A DNA stretch of 64,000 nt from NCBI RefSeq assembly GCF_001310895.1, contig NZ_BAZS01000010.1, positions 32,822-96,821 of the forward strand, in the 5' to 3' direction. The position numbers were made by a program, and so were the translations under genes. Each line of letters starts with the position of its first letter. The first letter of the stretch is position 1. The stretch is from Virgibacillus halodenitrificans JCM 12304. GTDB taxonomy: Bacteria; Bacillota; Bacilli; Bacillales; Amphibacillaceae. The notes under the pieces are model-generated. The model saw nothing but the letters and a program-made list of their open reading frames with translations, had not been told where the DNA came from and ran no database searches. Shown piece after piece: positions 1 to 7,690 of this stretch.

Positions 1-1269
1 GTACCAGATGACTTAAAAGCAATTCTTGGGAAACATTCCTATATTGTAAAAGGTGGCCATGAATTTGATGGCAGGGAAATAACCGAATTGGATGAGGAAG
101 ATCTCTATCGAATCGCAAATGAAATAAAAGGGAAGGTAGACTCTGTTGCTATCACCTCCGTCTTCTCTCCCGTGACAAAAAAACATGAGGAGCGGGCAGC
201 AGAAATCATCATTGAGATTTTGGGAGATGATGTAGCCGTATCTTTATCAAGTGAAATTGGAAATGTTGGCCTGCTTGAAAGGGAAAATGCAACAATACTA
301 AATGCTGCTGTCGTGAATGTTGCTAAATCCACAGCAGATGGGTTTATCCAAGCATTGGAGCAAGAAGGAATTGAGGCAGATGTTTTCTTCGGCCAAAATG
401 ACGGTACACTAATGTCGGTAGAATACACCGTTCGTTACCCGATATTGACAATCGCATGTGGACCAACAAATAGTTTGCGAGGAGCTGCTTACTTAAGCAA
501 TAAATCCAATACCTTGGTAATCGATGTAGGAGGAACGACGACAGATATTGGCGTACTTGTAAATGGATTCCCGCGTCAATCCTCTTTAGCAGTAGAAATT
601 GGTGGTGTCAGAACGAACTTCCGTATGCCGGATATTATGTCTGTCGGACTCGGCGGTGGCACGATTATCCAGGTTCATGAAGATCAAACCTTCCAAATTG
701 GACCACATAGTGTCGGGTACCGTCTGCAAGAAAAAGCACTGATTTTTGGAGGAGACACATTAACTACGACAGATGTTATTGTTGGACTTGGAAAAGCAAA
801 GCTTGGAGATCCAGCAAAAGTGGCTCACCTTGATAAAGCTTTGCTTGAAAATATCTATGCCAAGATGGTAGGCATGGTAGAGGAAGCATTGGATAAAATG
901 AAAACAAGTGCCGAGGATATGCCAGTCATACTAGTTGGTGGGGGAAGCATCTTACTGCCGGAAGAATTACAGGGAGCCTCCGAAGTCATCCGACCAGAAA
1001 ACTTTGGTGTAGCAAATGCGATTGGTTCCGCCATCTCACAGGTTAGTGGAGAAGTAGAAAAAATATTTGCCATGGATGACCTTGGACGCGAGCAAACAAT
1101 AGAAGTTGCTAAAAATATGGCAAAAGAAGAAGCAATTAATGCAGGAGCAGATCCAGATCAGCTAGTTATCGTTGATTTAGAATATGTTCCATTAGCCTAC
1201 CTGCCTGGTAATGCAACGAGAATCCGGGCAAAAGCGGCAGGCGCATTGAAAAATACAGTAGGCGTTTAA
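1..1269 (+). CDS. Hydantoinase/oxoprolinase family protein (HyuA-like), 5' truncated by window edge
   Basis: The frame is open from base 1, so the gene starts before the window; 422 residues are visible of a family that is usually about 515 or longer. The acetate-kinase-like ATPase fold is recognisable from the phosphate-binding motif IDVGGTTTDIGVL and the glycine-rich GLGGGTII and VGGGSILLP segments. Members are the ATP-dependent subunits of hydantoinases or oxoprolinases, cytosolic, hydrolysing cyclic amides. The N-terminal phosphate loop lies outside the window. A terminator-like hairpin follows about 280 bp downstream. The substrate cannot be told from the sequence. Confidence 0.85.
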   Translation, partial: VPDDLKAILGKHSYIVKGGHEFDGREITELDEEDLYRIANEIKGKVDSVAITSVFSPVTKKHEERAAEIIIEILGDDVAVSLSSEIGNVGLLERENATILNAAVVNVAKSTADGFIQALEQEGIEADVFFGQNDGTLMSVEYTVRYPILTIACGPTNSLRGAAYLSNKSNTLVIDVGGTTTDIGVLVNGFPRQSSLAVEIGGVRTNFRMPDIMSVGLGGGTIIQVHEDQTFQIGPHSVGYRLQEKALIFGGDTLTTTDVIVGLGKAKLGDPAKVAHLDKALLENIYAKMVGMVEEALDKMKTSAEDMPVILVGGGSILLPEELQGASEVIRPENFGVANAIGSAISQVSGEVEKIFAMDDLGREQTIEVAKNMAKEEAINAGADPDQLVIVDLEYVPLAYLPGNATRIRAKAAGALKNTVGV

Positions 1270-1548
1270 TTAACAGATTTTTTGGATGGTGATAATGAAT
1301 TTCTTAACTGTCAATGGGTTGGTTTACAATCACCCGACTTTGTTAACTGAATACGGTAAGTTCCCTAATGACTTAATTATCAATCTATTGGAAAAATAAC
1401 TCTTACCATGTTATAGTTTAGTGAGAAGCCGATGATAATTATGTTTAATTTATGACCAATTGGGATGTGTCGTATAGTTACTTTACCATCCCCATATAAC
1501 TAATAATTCACAACAATATCTTTAACCTACGTGTTACTGATTCGATCA
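1270..1548. other. Intergenic stretch, no convincing gene
   Basis: This stretch follows the hydantoinase-like gene. The only open frame worth noting is 34 codons at 1295-1399 (+), with a weak GGATGGTG upstream and no recognisable family. I see no promoter or repeat in it. Confidence 0.5.
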
Positions 1549-1637
1549 GGCATGAGTAGATAATATGATGAAATACAGATATAAGTACCCTATCTTTATC
1601 TGTGCTTTTCGTCATTTCTACTCATGCCTTTTTTTGT
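1549..1637 (+). terminator. Long rho-independent terminator
   Basis: GGCATGAGTAGA (1549-1560) pairs perfectly with TCTACTCATGCC (1617-1628). Inner pairing comes from GATGAAA/TTTCGTC and ACAGAT/ATCTGT, and a run of T follows (1629-1635). It separates the hydantoinase gene from the glucosidase gene. Confidence 0.8.
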
Positions 1638-1786
1638 TGTGTAAAAGGCTTCAATAAGAAATAGGAGGTTTTCTACAGCTGAATTGAATTTATAAAAAAA
1701 ACACATTGACTGAAAAATCCCCCCAGCAAAAAAGCATGCAAAAAGAGAAAGAAGAGTGAGTACATACAATTCAAGGAGGATTAACT

Positions 1787-4161
1787 ATGAATAAAAGAAA
1801 CTTTTACTTAGGTCTATGTATCATAGCTATCTCCATTATATTTATGGGATGCGAAAATAAAGAAAACAGTACAAGCAATAATTCGAACGCTGATTCAGCA
1901 GGTGAAACCGGTAGCAACTCAAGTATAGCTCGAGAAAATGTTGATCATTTTGCAAACTTATTGGATCTATCAGCAAATCCAACTAATGAAGCACATGGGG
2001 TATATGAAACAAATAAGTTTAATCATTTTTCCGATCTTGGTGCATGGCATGGGTACTATCAACCTGCGAAAGATAATAAAAAATTATTAGGCGGTTTTGC
2101 CGGGCCATTAATTGTTGGTGAAGAATATCCAGTTAACCTTTCAGATTCTATTAATCGTATACAAATTACAAATAAAGAAACGAATGAAAAGTATGATTTA
2201 AGTAAGAGTAAGTATATTGATTTGTCATCCTATCCTGGTAGATTAGAACAAAAATATGAGCTGAGTGATTTTACGTTAAACTTATCTTTGATTTTTGTAA
2301 GTAATCGTTCTGCCTTAATACGTACAGATATTGAAAACACTAGTGAAGAACCTTTGGAATTAAATATTTCTTGGAACGGTTCCGTTTTCGATGAGGTTAT
2401 AGATGGAGATAAAACAATCGATATTGGGACAAGCCTTCAAAAAGATGAAAACGCTATACAAGTCAGTTTTAGCGAAGTACGGGAACAATGGAACTATTTC
2501 GCTACAGATGAAGTGAAGTACTATATTTCTCACGATCAAAAAGTCAGTACTGATATAAACGGATTAACTTACAAATCTACGTTAAAAGATCCAGTAAGTA
2601 TAAAGCCAGGTGAAAAGTTTGAAACCTACACAACGGAATCTTATACGTTTACTAAAGATGAGTTTTCTGCCGAAAAGGAAAAATTATCTGATTATATGAA
2701 GGAACAAAAAGATTACTTTAAAGAAAATAATCAGAGATGGCAAGGTTATTTGGATAAAACCTTTACTGGAGACAATGTAAAAGACTTCCCAGAATATCAA
2801 AATGCAGCAGTAAAATCAATTGAAACCTTAATGACTAATTGGCAGAGCCTGCTGGAGCCATTAAACATGACGGAATAGTTCCTTCCATGTCTTATAAATG
2901 GTTTATGGGTATGTGGAGCTGGGATTCTTGGAAAGCAGATGTTGCTTTAGCAGAATTTAACCCTGAACTGGCAAAGAACAATATGCGAGCATTGTTCGAC
3001 TACCAGATTAAATCTAATGATGATGTTCGCCCACAGGATGAAGGTGCGATTATAGATGCTATCTTCTATAACCAGGACTATTCCCGTGGTGGAGAAGGCG
3101 GAAACTGGAACGAACGGAATTCGAAGCCACCTTTGGCAGCATGGGCCGTTTGGAATATTTATGAAGCAACCGAAGATAAAGAGTGGTTAGAAGAAATGTA
3201 TTCTAAATTAATGGATTACCATAAGTGGTGGTATACAAACCGTGACCATGACAATAATGGTGTTGCTGAATACGGAAGCATGGTGAGTGAGGCCAATTGG
3301 AAAACGAATGAAGACGGCGAAATTATAAAAAGTGAAAATGGAGAACCTGTGCTTGATGACGAGGCGGTAATTGAAGCTGCTGCATGGGAAAGTGGCATGG
3401 ACAATGCTACCCGCTTTGATAAGGAAGGAAGCGGTAAAGAAGATGTGGGCGTAAAAGTATTTGAAAACAAACGAAATAATGAAGTAGTAGGCTATTCTAT
3501 TAACCAAGAGTCTGTTGATTTAAATTCGTACCTGTATGCTGAAAAAGGCTTCTTGAAACTTATGGCAGTTAAACTGGGTAAAGACAAAGATGAGAAAACA
3601 TTAACAGAGGATGCAGACAAACTGAAGAAGTACATCCAAGAAAATATGTATGATGAAGAAACAGGCTATTTTTATGACCTTCAAATAAATGAGGATGGAT
3701 CTGAATCAAAGTTATTAGTTAACAGAGGAAAAGGAACTGAAGGATGGCTTCCACTTTGGGCCAACGCAGCAACAGATAAGCAAGCAAAAACAGTTAAAGA
3801 CAATATGATGGATGAAGATAAATTCAATACGTATATGCCTTTTCCAACGGCTTCAAAAGATAACCCGAAATTTAGCCCGGATGCATATTGGCGTGGGCCA
3901 GTCTGGTTGGATCAAGCTCTATTTGGAATAGAAGCATTACAAAATTATGGATTTAATAACGAAGCAATGAAGCAAACTAAAAAATTATTTAACCACGCAG
4001 AAGGTTTAATGGGTAATGCCCCAATTCACGAAAATTACAATCCGCTTAATGGGAAAGGGCTTAGCACAAAAAACTTCAGCTGGTCAGCAGCAACCTATTA
4101 TTTGTTGTATAAAAATAGTATTTTAAGTAATGATCCAACTACTCAAGATGCTTTTAAATAA
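1787..4161 (+). pseudogene. GH63 (YgjK-like) alpha-glucosidase lipoprotein, frameshifted
   Basis: The 5' frame (1787-2878) starts with a lipoprotein signal peptide ending in the lipobox FMGC and holds an N-terminal beta-sandwich-like domain. The 3' frame (from about 2850 to 4161) holds the (alpha/alpha)6 barrel with MGMWSWDSWKAD, YWRGPVWLDQALFG and HENYNPLNGKG, as in E. coli YgjK, whose catalytic base lies in an ENYNP motif. The frames join at 2846-2856: with one more C in AGAGCC|TGCTGG the reading continues as TNWQSPAGAIKHDG. The joined product would be about 791 residues, close to YgjK's 783. The RBS is AAGGAGGATTAACT before ATG 1787. Expected role: surface-anchored glucosidase on oligosaccharides. 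The frameshift is either real inactivation or a sequence error. Confidence 0.85.
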
Positions 4162-4328
4162 AAGTATAGATTTATACGGATAATTCCTTTGAACAGGTAT
4201 TTTCAGTGCTTTTTAGATAACGTTTAGTCTTTCGCTAGTATTGAAGCTAGGATATTTAATCTTGGCTAAATTGGAAAACGATAGCTGGCGATCTTTTTAC
4301 AACCATCCTACTGTGGTATATTAAGTAT

Positions 4329-4466
4329 TGGTAAACATAACATATAAAAACCGTTCCGTGCTGGTACATGGGACGGCTTCCATAGGCCAACCCCATCAAG
4401 AGGGAAGGCGCACTTAGGAATAATCCCTCAGCAATGGGCTTGCACATTGAGGGGTTATTTTTATTT
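4329..4466 (+). ncRNA. Orphan type I antitoxin-like antisense RNA (copy A)
   Basis: The promoter is TTTACA (4296-4301) - 15 bp - TATATT (4317-4322), preceded by the TGTGG extended-10 element seen in the other copies. The transcript contains the family hairpin (ACCGTTCCGTG...CATGGGACGG) and ends in an AATCCCTC...GAGGGGTT stem followed by a T-run at about 4457-4466. Unlike copies at 6.0, 6.5 and 6.9 kb, no toxin ORF follows on the minus strand; only a few bases resembling the toxin's 3' end remain before the neighbouring gene's stop codon. Confidence 0.6.
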
Positions 4467-4498
4467 TCAGCTACATTTAATACTCGGAAATAAATCTT

Positions 4499-5728
4499 TT
4501 ACCTTAATTCTCTCTTTACCTCACGCGTTAAGTCCAGAAATGGCTGAATATCTTGAACATATTCTAATATCCCTAAGTATTCTCCGTTTTCATCGAACAC
4601 ACCTTTATACGTAACATGGACGTACTCATCTTCCTTTTTGAACCACATTGTGTCTGACTCTCGTTTCTTTGACTTTAAATCTTGGATGAGCTGCATGACC
4701 TTCTTCATACTCTTTGGGGGATGGCACATGGCTACATTCCGACCAATGGAAGTTGGTGTACGGATAAACATCATCTGTGATGACTCTACGATTTCATTAA
4801 AGTATTTAAAAATGCCATTTTTGTCAACGAACGTTAATTCCAGGGGCAAATTATTCAAGATATGGTTGGCTTCTTTAATCGTTAAGTAACCACCGCCAAA
4901 TCGCAAATGTTCCTCGTTAGGCGTGTCAGATTGCTTTTCTGTGATATTATTACCTAATGCCTCATCAGGACTCCAGGTTTCTTCCGGTTCATCTACTGCA
5001 TAACCAAATGCTTTACTTTCCTTTGCAATGGCCAACCAGTCTGCTTCCTTAAAAATAGACTGTGTGATAGGTAATAGCAAATATTCTTCTTCCAGCATCA
5101 TCGCTCTACATGCATTTTCCAAGTCGAAATAAGCTTGCTTGACATAATGAAAATCGATGTCTGGCATTTTCTCCATTATTCTTTTGGTACCTTTAAATAA
5201 TGTGCGGATACGATCATCCGCTGCCCACATTATTCGTGAAATGGAATAAATGCGATAACGCTCCAGTATCGGAAAAAAGAGTTTTTCTTTCCGGTTGTAA
5301 TGACTATAAATCTTTCCCAACTGAATCATTTCATTCATTAGTTGATCTGTGGGATGCCCTGGGTCATTATCAATCGCTTCTACAAGGCTATTCACCCGAT
5401 CTAATATAGAGGCAAACGCCTGATTTTCCCTTTTGAAAATTTGAATAGGGTGACTTGGATGATCCTCATTTGGAACATGAATAGCCTGAAGAGAATGATC
5501 GTACAGTTCAAGATATACATCAAAAAAATTCCTGATATCGTTCATATTAAAATCATTTGCAGTGCTATTTTTTAGTTCCTGTAAAATCAATAAAATATCT
5601 GTCTTGCCCAAAGGTTGAACATGCTCATCAAAAGCGTCCTGAATCGTTTGCTCTGAGTCTCCAAGCTTCAATTTAAGCAGAATTTCTTTTATTGTATTAA
5701 TTCGTTTCATATCCAAATGTGTTTGCAC
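4499..5728 (-). CDS. DUF438 / hemerythrin-like / PAS domain protein
   Basis: Three parts can be seen: a DUF438-like N-terminal helical region (to about residue 85), a hemerythrin-like four-helix section with iron-ligand-type His/Glu motifs (HYNRKEKLFFPILE, LEEEYLLLP), and a C-terminal PAS domain (LPLELTFVDKNGIFKYFN to the end). Such proteins are cytosolic sensors thought to respond to oxygen, NO or redox state. GTG 5728 is chosen because GAGGTG lies six bases upstream; GTG 5737 would fall inside that RBS. An FNR-like box sits at -41.5 of a predicted promoter, which fits oxygen-limited expression. The signal it senses is unknown. Confidence 0.85.
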   Translation of the reverse strand: MQTHLDMKRINTIKEILLKLKLGDSEQTIQDAFDEHVQPLGKTDILLILQELKNSTANDFNMNDIRNFFDVYLELYDHSLQAIHVPNEDHPSHPIQIFKRENQAFASILDRVNSLVEAIDNDPGHPTDQLMNEMIQLGKIYSHYNRKEKLFFPILERYRIYSISRIMWAADDRIRTLFKGTKRIMEKMPDIDFHYVKQAYFDLENACRAMMLEEEYLLLPITQSIFKEADWLAIAKESKAFGYAVDEPEETWSPDEALGNNITEKQSDTPNEEHLRFGGGYLTIKEANHILNNLPLELTFVDKNGIFKYFNEIVESSQMMFIRTPTSIGRNVAMCHPPKSMKKVMQLIQDLKSKKRESDTMWFKKEDEYVHVTYKGVFDENGEYLGILEYVQDIQPFLDLTREVKRELR

Positions 5729-5835
5729 TATTTTCACCTCATTATTGTAGAAAAATGCAATTTGTATAGCAGTTTAAAAAAACTCCAACATGATGGGACA
5801 GCAGACCATTGTCTATTCCCCGAGGTTACGGCTTT

Positions 5836-5882
5836 GATGTTATTATAGCGGATTCACATTAGTTACTAAATGACATAGATCA
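5836..5882 (-). promoter_or_regulatory. FNR-type promoter of the DUF438/hemerythrin gene
   Basis: On the minus strand a perfect -10 TATAAT occupies 5847-5842. A TGA-N6-TCA dyad (TGACATAGATCA, 5871-5882) is centred at 5876.5. With a start near 5835 the dyad centre is at -41.5, the position for class II activation by Fnr/CRP-family proteins. There is no good -35, as expected for an activator-dependent promoter. Only the spacing and core bases support this. Confidence 0.55.
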
Positions 5883-6045
5883 CTTTATCCCAGAAAACCA
5901 ACAAATATTTCGTGTTTTTGTGGTTACGCTAGAGACACTGATCGCTGGAAAGATTCCTGGAAGTAAAAAAATCTACCTTATGCAATAACGGTGTGGGTAT
6001 GCCGATATTGGTTTACAACTATGCTACCTGTGGTATAATAAGTAT

Positions 6046-6190
6046 AGAAAAGCATAACATATTAAAAACCGCTCCATGCTCTAACATGGAACGGTTTCAA
6101 TAGACCAACCCCAGCAAGAGGGGAAGGTGCAAGCAGGTCTAAATAACCCCTAAGCACGTGGCCTAGTGACATGAGGGGTTATTTTTTATT
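6046..6190 (+). ncRNA. Type I antitoxin antisense RNA (copy B)
   Basis: The promoter is TTTACA (6012-6017), 16 bp, TATAAT (6034-6039) with an extended -10 TGTGG. The RNA has a strong hairpin (AAACCGCTCCATG / CATGGAACGGTTT, about 6066-6100). It ends at an AACCCCT...AGGGGTT stem plus T-run (about 6144-6190). It overlaps the 3' end and stop codon of the toxin gene on the other strand, so it is complementary to the toxin mRNA over roughly 120 nt. The hairpin read in reverse is followed by TTTTT and probably terminates the toxin mRNA. Confidence 0.75.
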
Positions 6191-6259
6191 CTCGGACATG
6201 ATAAACGCAATTAACATGCCGAATGAAATCATCAGCGTTAATACACTATACATATCCAT
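6179..6259 (-). CDS. Type I toxin, holin-like small hydrophobic peptide (copy B)
   Basis: This 26-residue peptide starts MDMYSVLTLMISFGMLIA and ends SENKK: a short polar N-terminus, one membrane-spanning segment and a lysine tail. The YxxLTLMISFG core matches Bacillus putative holin-like toxins (the TxpA/BsrG-related group). The RBS GGAGGTG lies eight bases before the ATG. An extended -10 promoter (TGATATACT, minus strand, 6355-6348) gives a leader of about 80 nt. CATGAGGGGTTA in the leader is exactly complementary to TAACCCCTCATG at the stop codon, which would fold the mRNA end to end. Expected action: membrane insertion when the antisense RNA is lost. Confidence 0.8.
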   Translation of the reverse strand: MDMYSVLTLMISFGMLIAFIMSENKK

Positions 6260-6514
6260 GGGCAACACCTCCTTCCATAGGAAAAGTTCCAGGAAGAAAA
6301 AAGGTGCACCTTAACCCCTCATGTGAAGCCAGTCTATTGTTAAAATCAGTATATCATATTAGATCGTATGTTCTTGTTTAAATTATGAACTAAATTAAGT
6401 TGCTTATTTAATAATTAACATACATAATTAAACGTTGTTTTAAGTACAACCGAACGGACAATGCTATGATGTAGGATTGGTTTACAATAATCAAGCATGT
6501 GGTATAATAAGTAT

Positions 6515-6658
6515 AAATAAACATAACATATTAAAAACCGCTCCATGCTGGTAACATGGAACGGTTTCAATAGACCAACCCCAACAAAAGGGGAAGGCGC
6601 ACTTAGGAATATAATCCCTCATGGCTGGTCAATGCACAGTGAGGGATTATTTTTTATT
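6515..6658 (+). ncRNA. Type I antitoxin antisense RNA (copy C)
   Basis: The promoter is TTTACA (6481-6486), 16 bp, TATAAT (6503-6508). The family hairpin lies at about 6534-6570 and the terminator is AATCCCTC...GAGGGATT plus a T-run (6614-6658). Promoter and terminator look intact, although the toxin it would control is truncated. Confidence 0.7.
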
Positions 6659-6670
6659 CTCAGACATAAT

Positions 6671-6727
6671 TTATACAATCAAAACGCCAAATGAAATCAT
6701 TAGCGTTAACGTATCTGTTATATCCAT
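6671..6727 (-). pseudogene. Type I toxin copy C, truncated by a stop codon
   Basis: The ORF starts MDITDTLTLMISFGVLIV and then meets TAA at codon 19. In copies B and D codon 19 is TTT, and the reading resumes here after the stop with an ATGTCTGAGAATAAAAAA tail matching their SENKK end. The RBS GGAGGTG is intact. The leader/stop-codon pairing perfect in B and D carries two changes here. An 18-residue peptide lacking the lysine tail is unlikely to work as the full toxin. Confidence 0.75.
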
Positions 6728-6978
6728 GGGCAACACCTCCTTCCATGGAAAGTTTCCAGGAAGAAAAGTGCGCCTTAACCCCTCATTTGAAGCCAGTCTA
6801 TTGTTAAGAATAGTATTCCCCATTAGATCGTATGTTCCTATTTAAATTATAAACTAAATTAAGTTGTTAACTTAATATTTAACATACATAATTAATCATT
6901 GTCTTAAGTACAACGGAATGGAAAAGGTTAGGGGCTAAGAGTGGTTTACAACTATGCTACCTGTGGTATAATTACTAT

Positions 6979-7120
6979 AGATAAACATAACATAGTAAAA
7001 ACCGCTCCATGCTCTAACATGGAACGGTTTCAATAGACCAACCCCAACAAGAGGGGAAGGCACACAAGGAATATAATCCCTTAGCACTGGGCTTAGTTGC
7101 ATGAGGGGTTATTTTTTATT
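6979..7120 (+). ncRNA. Type I antitoxin antisense RNA (copy D)
   Basis: The promoter is TTTACA (6945-6950), 16 bp, TATAAT (6967-6972). It has the same hairpin as copy B (AAACCGCTCCATG / CATGGAACGGTTT) and the CATGAGGGGTTA terminator arm (7100-7111), followed by a T-run. It overlaps the 3' end of the toxin gene on the other strand. Confidence 0.75.
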
Positions 7121-7189
7121 CTCGGACATGATAAACACAATTAACATGCCGAATGAAATCATCAGCGTTAATACACTATACATATCCAT
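7109..7189 (-). CDS. Type I toxin, holin-like small hydrophobic peptide (copy D)
   Basis: This 26-residue peptide is identical to copy B except for Val instead of Ala at residue 18. The RBS is GGAGGCG, eight bases before the ATG. The 12-base leader element (7240-7251) is again perfectly complementary to the stop-codon region (7100-7111). The unit looks functional. Confidence 0.8.
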   Translation of the reverse strand: MDMYSVLTLMISFGMLIVFIMSENKK

Positions 7190-7379
7190 GGGCAACGCCT
7201 CCTTCCATGGAAAAGTTCCAGGAAGAAAAAGATGCACCTTAACCCCTCATGTGAAGCCAGTCTATTGTTAGAATCAGTATACCATATAGGAATGTACGTT
7301 CCTATCACAAACAAAAAATTTTCTTTCGTGAAGTACTATTAACAGAAATAGCTAACTACATAAAAGTGGAGGTTTTCCT

Positions 7380-7652
7380 ATTAAACCAACAAATGAAAGA
7401 AATAAGTTCTTCGCCATCAGTAACCGCATGTTGATAACGATAGGGATTATAAGTGTCCTGCTCCAGTACATTGATCGAGAACATTATATGATCTATGGAG
7501 AGATCGTTTTCTTTGTTGCACTTATTTTCTTCTTATTAAGAGGCATTTACTTCATTTAGCAAAAAGCCTATACGTCTGCCATCCTGTGTTTGTTCGTAGT
7601 GCTGATATTTCTGGCCTTAGCAATTCTAAAATATTTTATCTTTCCTTACTAA
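7380..7652 (+). pseudogene. Small membrane protein gene interrupted by an in-frame TAG
   Basis: GGAGG (7368-7372) precedes an ATT codon at 7380 by seven bases, and no ATG, GTG or TTG is better placed. The frame encodes about 59 residues with two hydrophobic segments (ITIGIISVLLQYI, IVFFVALIFFLLRGIYFI) and then meets TAG at 7557-7559. It continues open for 30 more codons (AILCLFVVLIFLALAILKYF) to TAA 7650-7652. The intact product would be about 90 residues with three membrane segments. No family is recognised. Either the gene is dead or a 59-residue form is made from an unusual start. Confidence 0.5.
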
Positions 7653-7689
7653 AAAATCTCCGGCAGTGTGCAGACTGCCGGAGATTTTT
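7652..7689. terminator. Bidirectional rho-independent terminator
   Basis: AAAAATCTCCGGCAGT and ACTGCCGGAGATTTTT form a perfect hairpin around the loop GTGCAG, with A/T tracts on both sides. It lies between the convergent small membrane gene and the fatty acid transporter gene. Confidence 0.9.
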
Positions 7690-7690
7690 A

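Larger units (their letters stand above)
6008..7290. repeat. Tandem array of three toxin-antitoxin units
   Basis: Three near-identical units begin with TTTACA boxes at 6012, 6481 and 6945, a period of 464-469 bp. Each carries, left to right, the antisense RNA promoter, a hairpin, the antisense terminator overlapping the toxin stop codon, the toxin ORF on the minus strand, and the toxin 5' leader and promoter. Two further, incomplete relatives lie at 4.3 and 11.8 kb. The arrangement implies tandem duplication. Confidence 0.85.

Noticed and set aside
1295..1399. 34-codon frame after the hydantoinase gene
   Set aside because: Weak RBS and no recognisable similarity.
6621..6845. 74-codon plus-strand frame across toxin unit C
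   Set aside because: It runs antisense to the toxin and its leader and is explained by the unit's structure.
6008..7290. CRISPR array
   Set aside because: The repeats are about 465 bp long and contain promoters, RNAs and ORFs; no short spaced repeats occur here or elsewhere in the window.
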